Program-made: the position numbers and the translations under genes
NCBI GenBank assembly: GCA_050084515.1
Contig: CM114274.1
Location: forward strand, 41,168,001 to 41,232,000
From: Blasia pusilla
Lineage: Eukaryota > Marchantiophyta > Marchantiopsida > Blasiales
DNA length: 64,000 nt
Reading direction: 5' to 3'
The notes under the pieces: model-generated
Seen by the model: the letters and a program-made list of their open reading frames with translations, nothing else
The model's database searches: none
Told to the model about the DNA's origin: nothing
Shown here: in pieces, positions 49,801-60,053 of the stretch
How the letters are laid out: each line of letters starts with the position of its first letter
How positions within the stretch are numbered: the stretch's first letter is position 1

Positions 49801-50540
49801 TTACGTGTGGGGGGCCGAAGGTGCACACATTGTTTAGGAGAAGGCCACAACCGAAAGACGTGTGAAGTTCTGAAAGCAGACATAGCTGCTGGTAGACCAA
49901 TATGCATCATGAGTCAGACGCAAAGAACTCACTGTGGGCTTGGGGCTAATACTACTCCTCTATCGGCGGATAATAGTGTGGTTAATCTTGTGGATAATAC
50001 TCATGCCCGTCCAGCACAGAATAAAATTGACGGTGAATTGGCTGATAAGGCTCTTGAGAGCCGTGGCCAAGATGTGAGTGCTCATCAAATGCTGGATATA
50101 TTAGCAACCAATCAACTCTTTGTGGATGTAACCACAACCCATGTGCATGAAGGTGGGGAGGTCGGGAGTAGTGGTGGTGGTTACACAGCTGAAAGTATTG
50201 CTACCCTCGATGCAATTGGTATTGGGCTTGTTAAGGGAGAAGATACTGGCTCCCAATCAGAAAAAGTGGAAGGGAACGAGAGGTGGCAGGCAATTCACAA
50301 GTGTGCAATAATATTTTCCTCGGCAAGCAGAGAGACAATACCTTAACATTCCCAGGTGTGAAAGAAGTGTATGGCTTATCTGATGAAGACATCGAAGAAC
50401 CCATTGAAAACGTGCAGGCTCCATCAATCCCAAGTTTAGACATGAATTGGCATGTAGATACAGATGATGATTTGAGTCCTTTGGAGGAAGCGTTGTTCAT
50501 TTCTTTAGCGGAGGAAGCTGCCAAAGAATGTAAGGTGTAG
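46809..50540 (+). pseudogene. MuDR-type transposase gene (broken)
   Basis: Exon from 46,809 to 48,540 and exon from 48,993 (or 48,975) onward; the 48,541 donor is GTAAGT. A DNA-binding domain (CEWRVRCQRHKNGGGYQITV) lies near 47,735. The DDE nuclease shows VVGLDACHTKN (first Asp, about 48,180), IVSDRQKGL (second Asp, about 48,380), HSMCAQHLRANVK, and SNLVEVINSVIKP (probable Glu, about 49,130). A SWIM zinc finger CSCLEFQDTRWPCTH lies near 49,430 and a CCHC knuckle CTHCLGEGHNRKTC near 49,820. Breaks are an in-frame TAG at 47,597-47,599, a TGA at 49,633-49,635 and a frameshift near 50,283. It would cut both ends of the element and reinsert it. The domain order is that of plant MULE transposases. 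Confidence 0.9.
48603..48950. repeat. Tandem repeats inside the transposase intron
   Basis: About 3.5 diverged units of 85-115 bases. Each opens with a variant of ggcggctatttacagtagg and contains a variant of gttggcgctt and agtcggcgg. Units begin near 48,603, 48,688, 48,802 and 48,898. Each contains a cag that could act as a splice acceptor. Confidence 0.75.
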
Positions 50541-51242
50541 TAGAAGTTTTAGGAGGGGCTGGACATTGTAAGAAGAAAATCTTGGAATTAAATCCTTTCT
50601 GTTAACTCTTTCATCGCATTCCGTTGGCTAAATTTCACCTTTGGCGCCCATGTAGGCCCTTATTTTTCATGCCGGCGGCTATTCTCATTGGCTGAAGAGA
50701 CGTTGTAATTCCTTTAAGTGCCAGTTGTCAAAAACCATGGTTCCAAACATTATGTGTGCGGTCTATTTTAATATGTACCAAGCACAGGGCGTTTAGGGCC
50801 CGCGTCGAATAGTCGCCGCACCTTCTATCGCACCCTAAGAAGACTCAGGATAAGAAAGAGGGTATTGGAAATACATTAGCTTCTATGGGGAACTTCTCTT
50901 CGCTCTTAGTCGCATGAAATAGCCGCACCTCGTAAGCGCAGTCAAATGGAGACACAAGATACAGCCACCCAACTTGAGCGGTGTGGCTAGTTGGCCCAAG
51001 GCAAGGCTAGACGCAGGAAAGGGACTCCCTCTTCGGAGGTTACTTAAAATCAAATTGTAGTGAGTTTTTTTCATTGGATACTTGGCTAAAAGAGCACTTC
51101 TTGGTATCGGCAAATAAAAGTGAGTGTTAGATAAAGTCCTCGGCTGCTAGAAGCTTCTTCTTGGTACCGGCTGTTAAAAACTTCTTGACATCGGTTGTTA
51201 AAGCTTCTTCTTGGTATCGGCGAATAAGCGCAATGGCTTCTT

Positions 51243-51385
51243 GGCGACTGAAATCTGCATTACTCTGGGCTTATACTGCCTCAATAACTTTATGGCGACT
51301 AAAATCTGCGTTACTTTGTGCTTATACTGCCTCAATAACTTTATGGCGACTAAAATCTGCGTTACTTTGCGCTTATACTAATTCA
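51243..51385. repeat. 51-bp tandem repeat, about 2.8 copies
   Basis: ggcgact recurs at 51,243, 51,294 and 51,345, with near-identical text between. 51 is divisible by three, and one frame reads through it as a 17-residue repeat (LWRLKSALLCAYTAS), but nothing else suggests it is coding. Confidence 0.88.
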
Positions 51386-52882
51386 AACCTAACGTAGTCG
51401 CTTGTTTCTCTGAGAAGTTTTGTAGAATTTTTCAAGTTGTCACCTACCCATGAGCCGCTCCTAAGTTTAATGTGGGCACCTAAGTCCGAACGGGCGTCCA
51501 AGGAAGGCGCACGACATCCACCTAGCTGCGGCTAAGTCTTAGTCTGAGTGGGTGTCCAAGTTGTGGCGGTAGAGAAATCTGTCACGTATAGGGATGTAAC
51601 GTTGCGGCTAAGTCTAAGTGGGCGTCCAAGTTGTGACGCTTGAGAACTCTGTCACGTTTGCAGTTTTTGTGGAGTGGACATTAAGTTTAGGCGATTAGGG
51701 AAATGTGTGTTTCCAAGACTGTACTTTGTCAGAGCAATTTTCTAGGTTTCTCCCTGGATACGGCTATTCACGTCAAGGAAATCTGGAGCTTGAATTCCCG
51801 AACAGATGCAGCTTGAAATCTCGTGCGGATTGAATGACTGCAGCGATCGCGAGTGCGAGTCGAGCGAGCCATGGGCAGGATTTCGCGTGTGCCTAGCTCC
51901 AAGTTGAACTATGTTTCTGCATCCTTGCTTGCGGTCGTCTTTGGTTCTCATGCTTGTGGCGCCGTCGGTCTTTTTCCTCTTCCGAGCAATTTGCTGCACT
52001 TGTTCTACTTTGGGGCGAAGCGCATCGTGAGCTACGGTTTGATGGGCGAGTCGATGACAATGGGGAGCCGCTGGCGGCGCAAGTTCCATCTTGAAAGTCT
52101 TGAATGAGCCGCGGTTCAATAGCCCGTGGTCTGTGAAGAAGCTTCTATCGGTAGTGCAAACAGAAGGAGATGGTGCACTTGTCGGCGTAGCATAGGCGGT
52201 GAGATGGAAAATTCCAGTGAGCATGGAATCTTTGATTCGGTGAGAGATTGGACAATGTGGCGAGAGAGGTACGGAATTGAGAAGTTGTAATTGTTTTGGT
52301 CTTGTTCGCAGACAGAATCAAGCACTTCGATCCTTTTCTTCTTCTCGACCATTTTGCAGGTAATTGCCTTTGATACTCGATTGAGGCCGACATGGACCAT
52401 TATTGTTGCTCTTTCAGGATGTGACGGATAGCCAGTCTTAGTTCAGGTTTCACCGACGAGGAAGGTGAAGCTCGTTCTTCTTCACCTTGCTAGCAACTAT
52501 AAGAAATCCAAAACTAAACGAAATGGAAAAACTGAGATGTTCTAGCTAAAGTCAGCGCATATTTGGAGTTTAGAGGTCTTCTCTCAGTGAAAATTAAAAT
52601 GTGGTAGGATGAACAGAGTCTTTTCCTGCCCCTCTGCACTCCGAGTCTAGTTTATGCATGGTGCGTGTTTCTTTTTGTAGTTTCTCCTCCAGTTGGCTTT
52701 CCTGACCATCCGCAGAGAGGTACGTATGGACGACACCATCGTTAGGTGTGGATCAGATCTGGTTTGCAACTTGAGATGAAGGTATGGCCTTTTCCGAAGT
52801 GGCTTTGTCTCCGCAGTGAAAATTCCTCCCAATTATATTCCCCCGCCCTTGATTACCGTCAAGTTTGTTCCTGCCACTGAAG

Positions 52883-52912
52883 GGCTTTGATGTACATTTG
52901 TACATCAAAGCC
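52883..52912. repeat. Perfect palindrome, 14-bp arms
   Basis: ggctttgatgtaca and its exact reverse complement are separated by two bases. It is a strong hairpin in RNA or a symmetrical protein site. Confidence 0.95.
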
Positions 52913-53173
52913 GTTCAATAAGAAGTAAAATCGGTCAATCCCAGTAAGGCACCTTGTCCCTCCAATCCCCAGATTTGAGGACGTAATCTTGCAATTTGAT
53001 CTTGATTCCAGATTGTTAGTGCCAGTGCTCTGGATTGCAGTGCACCGTGGGAAGTTTGTGGTCGTCGTCCGAAAGCTCTGCAGCCAGAACAAAGGAGCAG
53101 AGAGAGAGGTAATCGAAAGACGCGCGGTATGGAAAGTGAAACCCGAGTAGTATGGGCCGTGGCGATTGATCCT

Positions 53174-53207
53174 GCAATCAGCAGACGTGAGAACGTCTGC
53201 TGATTGC
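53174..53207. repeat. Perfect hairpin, 15-bp arms
   Basis: gcaatcagcagacgt and its exact reverse complement flank the loop gaga. It lies 220 bases before the second MULE gene and 261 bases after the other palindrome. Confidence 0.95.
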
Positions 53208-53426
53208 TATATTGTAAACGACCGAATGTAAGTAAATCCATAAGCCTCCCAACACACTCATTAACACTCCTCTCACCCCCTTCACAGTCCGCCTCTATAT
53301 AGCCACCCAATGTATATAGCCGCAAACTCTATATAGCCGCCGCGTTTCAGTGAGTCATTGTCTGTTGCATATGTAGGTGTCATTCTGAAAGTATGTTGTT
53401 TGTAACTGCACACAGGAAAAGAAACC

Positions 53427-56400
53427 ATGGTAGAAGAATACCCGCTGGAGGAAGTTCATTACAGAACTGATTTTGCGAGAATCGAGCAGAATGTAGATGA
53501 GGATAAGCTTTTGCTGATGGGAATTCAAGGTATCTGGAATGTATCGTGGGTTGAATGTGACAAGGATATGGTAGTGTATTTCTTAAGCACCTTCAACCCA
53601 ATTACATCAGAGGGATTGGTTAGAAAAAGATATCCGGACAATTTACATGAGTATGCGTTAGAACTGTCCCCCGAATTGATCGCGAAGGCATTCCAATTCT
53701 CAAATATTGGCACATATTTGTCAATGGAGAGACAACACACCGAACAAGAGGAGCCAACCCTCTATCGGAAATATCTCACAAAAATTGAGAAGACAAGTCA
53801 TGGGTACAAACATTGCTATCTTGTACCCCAATCCTTTCGTCTTATTTTGACACAGTTAAATCGATGCTTTCACATGAAGGCTAATCCGGAGTGTGTGCCT
53901 GCTAGCATGCTTTCCATGGCATGTCGCGCTTGGGAGGGAAAACCGATTGATTGGGCAACATATGTCTACCGAAAACTTATGCTCGACATAAAGGCAGTTC
54001 TCCGACCAAGAGTGAAGAAGGAGAAACGGAGAGAGAGCGCAGTGGGAGTGCTTTTGACAATTTTGTTCAACCATGGAGATTTTCCTCCGGACTCTGTCAC
54101 TGTTGCCATGGCTACACTTGTCTCTCCTCCGCTTCAGATTCAAGAGGATGCCGCTGATGGCACCCCTGCTGAATCATCCCAACATATTGATGGAGGAAAG
54201 GTGGTTGGAAGGCCCCGGATAGCTTCCGGAAACAAAGTTGGAAAAGCTAAAGCTAAACAGAAAGCAAGTGACGACGACAAGAGTGGCCGGCTCTTAATCA
54301 AATTGAAGATGGCCAAAAAGAAGGCCAAAAACAATACCAGAGCCTCATGAAGAAGATAAATCACAAGGTAATTCCGACTTCGTGGCTCCTCCCCGAAAAG
54401 CAAGGAGAAAGATAAAAGCGCACAAAGACGATGATGCGTCGGCGAATGCTGAAAGTCCCTTTGTAAGTTTTTACAAGAAAAAAATTTGCATTTACTTTTT
54501 CAGCTTTATTTTGGTTTCTTTCTTTAGTAATATGACACATGTATTCGGCCCATGTAATTGTCTGCATAGGTTTCTGCAGTTGCGGCGAGTACCAAATTGC
54601 CGGAGGTAACCAAAGTGGGCAAGAAAAATCAACCCATTGTAACGTTCTTAACGCTTGCAAACGCTACAAGTGAAGGTTGTCAAACACAACGGTTAATAGA
54701 TGCTATGGTCTCACAATGCCTTGTTGTGGTTCTGGCGTTTATGTGGGACTCCTCCCCCTGTTTGTGTGTATGAACCGCGCTCAATTGTTCAAACATGTCT
54801 TGGGATTTAGACGGATATTTTCCCTTCGGTGTTGAAACCTTTCTTGTGCTTATGGCGGATATTTTCATTTTCCTTCCACTTCTTTTCTGCAGGTAGTTGG
54901 TTCCCCTTACTGTTGAAACATTGGTTTTGGTTGTGCTTGCGGTGGTGGCGATTGTTTTCCATTTCATATGACTTCTTGTCTCGAACTTGATGATTCCTTG
55001 ACGGTTATACCATATGCACTTTATGTCGGCGGATAAATCCAATCCTGATTTGTACCTTGATGCTGGTTTGAGGTTAAATTCTTCTTGCTTCTTAATCTTT
55101 TATGTACGTTTGAGTTAATTCATATTCACCCTATGTGGAGGACAAAGGAGGACCTTCAAGGCCACGACGCGCCAAATTGGCTATTAGCCGCCTTGGAATT
55201 GCCACTTCGGAAGTGAAGGTGGAACCTTCTGAGCATGTAGAAATCGGTGTGCGTCTAGGCGGGCTTTCTTTGAAGGCAGGGAAGGGATTTGAAAATGAAG
55301 TCGCTTCAGGAGGATATGCTAGCGACATAGACAAGAGTCTATCTGGTGAGGATCATTTGGATGGGGGAAAGGAGATTGGCACACCTGGAGCTGCAATCCG
55401 TCATGTGCTTCATCAAGTAAGAGAGGAGTTGAAGGCTGATGGGCAGAAAGATTCGGCTGGGAAAAATGGCATACACTTGGATGGCAATGAGTCACGTGGT
55501 GGCTTGTTGAAAGGAGTAAGTTCGGCCAAATCATCACCGTGTGTTCTGCTTTCACCTACACATCCGGATGGTGTTCAGAGTGGATCCAAGCATGACGTGG
55601 ACAATTTGGAATGGCCTTCACAAGCGTTTGCAAGTCTTGGGATGTCAGAGTGGAATACACAAAAGTTAGCATGTTCACAAGGTTGGGAAATTCCGTCAGG
55701 GTCAGATTGGGGAAATAGGGGAGGCTCCCTACATGGGAGAGATTCAGGTGTGGAGCCACCGGAGAAAGAAAATGCCCCACAACCAGAGGCAAGAAAGAAG
55801 GTGGCCCCAGCTGCAGAAGTAGAGGTACCAAGCAAACCATCGGTGGGAGTGGCAGTGCCACCAATTGCCACCAAGATCTCCGTGGACCGGGACTCCCAAA
55901 CACTTGAGAGCCACATTATCAATCGAGGTTCTCAAACGACAGATCAGATAACTATGGAAAGGGATGTCAAAACACTTAATGTCGTGCTCATCACCCGAGG
56001 TTCTCAAACGAGCGAAGTGCAATTGGTGACAAGATTGTGCCAAACCGAAATTGTGCTTACTATGGAGCAGCAGATACAGACAGATCCTTGCAAAGAACCA
56101 ATACTGATCAGCCGAGGTTGTCAATATGAGGTAGTACACGTGGTTAATCGCCATTGCCAAACTGATTTAAACCCTTATGTACAAAATGCATTTGCACAAA
56201 CTAAAGGGCAGTACTTCTCTTACTATGACCAACATGGGGAGATTCCTAAACGCAGGGCGCCCGTTCTAAGGGAAGAGTACTAGTATTCCGGTGACGGCTT
56301 TGAACAAAATCCTGGATATGACTTTAGGTTGATTAGCTTGCGGACAAAGGCAGATCATCAAGTACCTGGTGAGAAGGAGTTCCGTGAGAATCACCCTTGC

Positions 56401-57426
56401 AACGAACATTCCTTAGGAGCGGATGAAGTGGGGAATGTTCCATCTGAGAAGCTGCAGAGCGTTGCAAGTGGAGGAGACGACCCTAGTGCTGTACAAGGAA
56501 ATGAGATGTCTGCTACAGTTCAATCCGAAGAAGAGCAAAAATTATCATCAAGAGAACAAATGGTAGTGGTTCCTTTACTTACACTCCCAAACACGTTAAT
56601 GCAAAGGCTCTTTAATTATTATCATAAAAGATAATTCAGCTTTCTTATTGTTGCTTATTGTGGCTAATGGGATGGGAATTGAAATGAGACACAACAAAGT
56701 TTTGGAGAGGTAGAATTGTCATGGCGGATATATATATAGAATTCCATTTGGTTAAGGCCATTCTAGAGGGAGAATGTTTATAGTTTTGCCTATTCCTATA
56801 TGTGGATAAATTCCATCACAATTCGAGTGCCCAATGACACGTAAACGGATAGAGGGCTAACTCTGAAAGTATCTTGGCGGTTAAATGTCTGTTCCGGCGG
56901 TTATTTACAGGTGGCGTCTAAATATTTTAACTCATGTTGGTGTGTTGTTTCACAGGAAGGGAATGTGGACAGGACTGGGCCAGGAGCTCCTTTAGTAGAC
57001 AATGAACCATCAATTGTGGATGAGCGGATTTTTGAGTTGTGTAGGTCTTATGTAGGGGTGAGGCTAGAGCACTCCACGCATCTACATTGCTAGGAGGACA
57101 GAATAGACCGAAAGGAGAAGTCAGCCGCCAGATTGGACAGGTACTTGGATGTGCTGGAGAACAGACACATTGCCTTGATATGTGAGAGAGAGGAGCTATA
57201 AGCTAACTTAGGCTTATCTGGATATGATTCTGAAGCTTTATGGCTTGAAGCATTGGATAGAGTCACTGCCATGAAAGAGATTATAGTTGAGAATTCAACA
57301 TTCTTGAGTGAACTCCTGAGTAAGTTAGGTATCTCCACAAAAGAAGGAGATCATAGCTCGTCCCTCAAATAGGCTCTAAAGGAAGTAGACAGATTGCAAA
57401 AGCATGCTATGACTCCTCTAGAGTAG
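53427..57426 (+). pseudogene. MULE cargo gene B, four exons, unrecognised function
   Basis: The start ACCATGG at 53,427 has a good context. Exon 1 runs to 54,462 (307 codons, then a one-base frameshift near 54,340 into PEPHEEDKSQGNSD), followed by GTAAGT. Exon 2 starts at 54,570. Exon 3 covers about 55,110-56,562 with an in-frame TAG at 56,281-56,283. Exon 4 is 56,956-57,426 with stops at 57,091, 57,199 and 57,370. Exon 1 has a folded-looking domain (LYRKYLTKIEKTSHGYKH, FRLILTQLNRCFHMKANPE) that loosely resembles the plant transposon protein domains found beside MULE and other transposases, then a Lys-rich tail. Exon 3 has a Gln-Thr repeat array. Exon 4 looks like a coiled coil (RLDRYLDVLENRHIALICER). 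A transposition accessory role is possible but unproven. Confidence 0.6.
55890..56175 (+). repeat. Coding tandem repeat of about 12 residues with a Gln-Thr core
   Basis: Within exon 3 of gene B, the units are spaced by about 12 residues, each with a core like SQT, CQT or IQT and often preceded by RG: DSQTLESHIINRG, GSQTTDQITMERD, GSQTSEVQLVTR, LCQTEIVLTMEQQ, IQTDPCKEPILIS, HCQTDLNP. One unit has KT and another QY in place of QT. The DNA period is about 36 bp with strong divergence, so the repeat has been kept at protein level. Confidence 0.8.
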
Positions 57427-57698
57427 AAGCTCAATGCAGATGTAGTACTGACATTGTACACTCATGTGACTCCTTTGAATGAATAAATGTCCAAGTTTTG
57501 TTAGTATATGGCATATGAGTGTGGAACAAATATGATATTCTTGCATCTCTAAATACCAAAAGTTTGGCATGTTTAAACTTTGCAGAGTAGGTGTATATCT
57601 ATTACCATATAGCCGCCACAACTTTAAGCCGCAAAAAGTTTAACAGGGAAACTACAAAACCATTGTGCTTTATTACAGAAAGGCATGCACATTTACAA

Positions 57699-58571
57699 TC
57701 ATTGGGTATTAAGGGGACCCATTGGGCGTGGTTCAACATCCGCTCCACCACGCAGTGCATCCTTTAAGCACATGATCAATGTACTAGCACCCACTTGGGA
57801 GGTACTAACTTGAGTTTGAACTTCTTGAAGATGGGTTTGAAGGACGGCCATATTAGCCGCAATGTCTCCAAGATTCTTTTGCAAACCTTCAGCCTTTACT
57901 AAAATACTATTGAGGTGTGTAGTGAACTGCTGCTCAACGCCATCAATAAGTCGATGTTCTCTAAGGGAGGTGGTCACATCATCAACAGATCCAACTCCTA
58001 CTTTATCCGCCGGCTGAACCTCCTGACTAACTTTCACCACGAGTGGAAGCGACTTCCGGATCGGGATGATCTTTCGAGTAGCAGTATGCACAATGCCTTC
58101 TAGAGCTCCTGCTCTATGCTCCAAAAGAAACATCCAGATACCACGCGCTTGCATTTGTACGTGAGAGATTTGGTTGTCGATACTCATCTTCTCAAAATCT
58201 ACAGCAGACATACCCATAAAAGCATCTCCACCTTGCCAAACTATGAACTTTTGAACATTCTGAGGAATGTATTCAACCACATCATCATTTAAGCCCAAGA
58301 AAAACATCCACTTTGTCATTGATCCGTGCTCGCCACATACGTGATCAATACAAGCCCGATTGCTGCTTCGTGGCTCGGTCGTCCTATTGCAGTTGCTCAT
58401 TTCTCTACTTCCTCTGAAGGCGCAAGCAGGGTAAGTATAACGCCTTGCATCATTGGTTCCAACCTGCACAACAAAAGCCTTCACCCATGTAGGAGGGAAT
58501 GACATATTGGCTACCCTTTCTTGCTCCAATACACTCAATTTCGACACGCCAATTCCTTGCCTTGGTAACAT
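57699..58571 (-). CDS. MULE cargo gene C, 290-codon ORF, unrecognised
   Basis: An uninterrupted frame opposite to the transposase, close to the right end of the MULE. The middle has several Cys (YPACAFRG, SNCNRTT, RACIDHVCGEHG), possibly a metal-binding cluster, then KWMFFLGLNDDVVEYIP. The C-terminal third is probably a coiled coil (EQQFTTHLNSILVKAEGLQK, AVLQTHLQEVQTQV). It ends GPLNTQ and TAA. The first Met at 58,571 lies in a longer open stretch, and an upstream exon at 58,572-58,747 is possible. Unlike the other two MULE genes it shows no nonsense change. I know of no homologous family. Confidence 0.5.
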   Translation of the reverse strand: MLPRQGIGVSKLSVLEQERVANMSFPPTWVKAFVVQVGTNDARRYTYPACAFRGSREMSNCNRTTEPRSSNRACIDHVCGEHGSMTKWMFFLGLNDDVVEYIPQNVQKFIVWQGGDAFMGMSAVDFEKMSIDNQISHVQMQARGIWMFLLEHRAGALEGIVHTATRKIIPIRKSLPLVVKVSQEVQPADKVGVGSVDDVTTSLREHRLIDGVEQQFTTHLNSILVKAEGLQKNLGDIAANMAVLQTHLQEVQTQVSTSQVGASTLIMCLKDALRGGADVEPRPMGPLNTQ

Positions 58572-58870
58572 GCTTGAAAGCCTCTCTGATTCTTCAAAAA
58601 CTCTCTGATTCTAACTTCAATATTGCATCTGCACTTCTCTGTATTTAGCCGCCGATAGACACCCTTTGAAGTTCTCCCGCCTAAAATTACTATCTCGGCT
58701 AAAAAAAATGCCTGCAACCACGATCCATAGTTCTTCCATGCACACACGCAGCAGTGTACCTGGCGTGGTACTTAAGCGCTATGAGAACATAACTGGCCAA
58801 ACCGGTGGAAACAATTGCAAATAGCGGCACAGGCGGGTAAAGGGGCCCATTTAGAAATGATAGTTTGTAG

Positions 58871-58923
58871 GGGGCCGCTATAGGGGTTGTAAGTGGGTAG
58901 GGGGCCTCTTAAGCAACTCTCTC
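58871..58923 (-). repeat. MULE right terminal inverted repeat
   Basis: The reverse complement matches 46,024-46,076, with the outer 35 bases identical. It is followed by the right copy of the target duplication. Confidence 0.95.
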
Positions 58924-58933
58924 ATCGAAGATC
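58924..58933. repeat. Right target-site duplication of the MULE
   Basis: atcgaagatc, identical to 46,014-46,023. Confidence 0.95.
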
Positions 58934-59189
58934 ACAACAGAAAAAATGTTCTTAAGACTTTTTGCCACCATCCATCGCATCCACCTGGCATGCACCTCAT
59001 GCAATGGTATCTCGTCAAAGCCAGGAATGGGGAATAATATTCCGGACGGGGAAAAAGGAGGAGCGGATAAAGCCTTGGCTTCTATCGCAGTGACGTTTCT
59101 CATCCCATCAAATAGTCAGACCATATCTCACGAGTGAACCAGGAAACCCTTGAAGCCTGAATATCTTCCTGATTCCCCCGTAAGCTGGA

Positions 59190-60053
59190 CGGATCAGTTT
59201 AGGTGGATACGGATAGCAAGATCGGACGTCCGGCCATGCGAACAGTAGCCATTATTTTGGCCTATATTCGAGATTGGTAAAACATGACATAGCCTTGGCT
59301 CCATTTTAGAATGCCAACATGAATGGTTTTGGGTTCCTAAACCCGAAAAGGAGTAAAAAAAAGCCGCACATACCGCTCGGTGATGTATCTTAAACATGCA
59401 TGGTGTCATTAGAAAGGCCGTATTGAGAGCCATTAGACAGGCAAGAGCAACTCCATGTTCTACCCTATTTGTTTGTCTGGCAATCCGGGGTCTTGTCGGA
59501 CAAACAAAGTCCAGTTTTGGGGCCCTTTGGATCCATAGGGTCGTAGATATTGAACCCCTGGAGACTTTAACCACACAAGTAATCTCTCGTCGGATAGTGG
59601 ATCTTGTTATATCTCGAGGTGGATTCCGGACACTAGGTGATGTGGTAGTTGCTGATCCAACACGTTCAAACTTGGTGTGTCGAGCCGCACATACCAAAGG
59701 TTCGGCGGCCGAAGTTGCATCAAGAATCAAGGAGTTAAGTTATGCTATGAGACATGCGACTCATGGATTTATTCCTTTTGCAGTGGAAGTATTCAGTCAT
59801 TTATATGTGTCTTTTGATACTTTCCTGAAAATATATGCTCACCACTCCCTCAAGAATCATCACCTTGCCCCTTCCTTTCGTCCTTCTCTCCGTGTAGTTA
59901 CTACTTATTTTCCGCAATGTATCTTAGTGGCCTTATAACGTGCACAAGCCTTGGCATTGATACGTCGTGCAGAGGTTGTGGGGGTCGCTCATCTCGTCGT
60001 CCATTCACGTCTGACCAACCACTCGTGTCCTTGTCAGATTTGTTTGAGGCTAT
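59190..60053 (+). mobile_element. Second LINE fragment, C-terminal part, cut by a gypsy LTR
   Basis: A 180-codon frame (59,396-59,938) contains RGGFRTLGDVVVADPTRSNL, then GFIPFAVEVFSHLYVSFDTF, matching the C-terminal probable endonuclease region of the LINE at 32,500-32,830. Homology continues after the stop (ttataacgtgcacaag against ttatagcgtgcccaag at 32,829). It ends abruptly at 60,053 where the LTR begins. The RT part is absent. Confidence 0.7.

Larger units (their letters stand above)
50541..53426. other. MULE non-coding middle with tandem repeats and hairpins
   Basis: No gene can be supported. It contains a 51-bp tandem repeat (51,243-51,385), a diverged tandem pair of about 77 bp (51,525-51,665) with gcggctaagtct and gtccaagttgtg, and two perfect inverted repeats (52,883-52,912 and 53,174-53,207). 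It probably holds the 3' end of the transposase transcript and the promoter of the second gene. Minus-strand open frames of 94-160 codons here have no recognisable domain. Confidence 0.5.
46024..58923 (+). mobile_element. 12.9-kb Mutator-like element (MULE) with cargo genes
   Basis: It is bounded by inverted repeats of about 53 bp (46,024-46,076 and 58,871-58,923) that differ at two internal positions, and by a perfect 10-bp target duplication. It contains a MuDR-type transposase gene (46,809-50,540), a second multi-exon gene on the same strand (53,427-57,426) and a 290-codon ORF on the opposite strand (57,699-58,571). The intact duplication suggests a fairly recent insertion, yet the genes already hold several nonsense changes, so it was probably mobilised by a transposase supplied elsewhere or decayed quickly after insertion. 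Short AGCCGCC/GGCGGCT motifs are scattered through non-coding parts. Confidence 0.92.

Noticed and set aside
51742-52224. 160-codon minus-strand ORF inside the MULE
   Set aside because: No domain, no splice context and low-complexity composition; possible but unsupported.
59194-59730. 178-codon minus-strand ORF
   Set aside because: Shadow of the plus-strand LINE C-terminal frame, which has homology to the other LINE copy.
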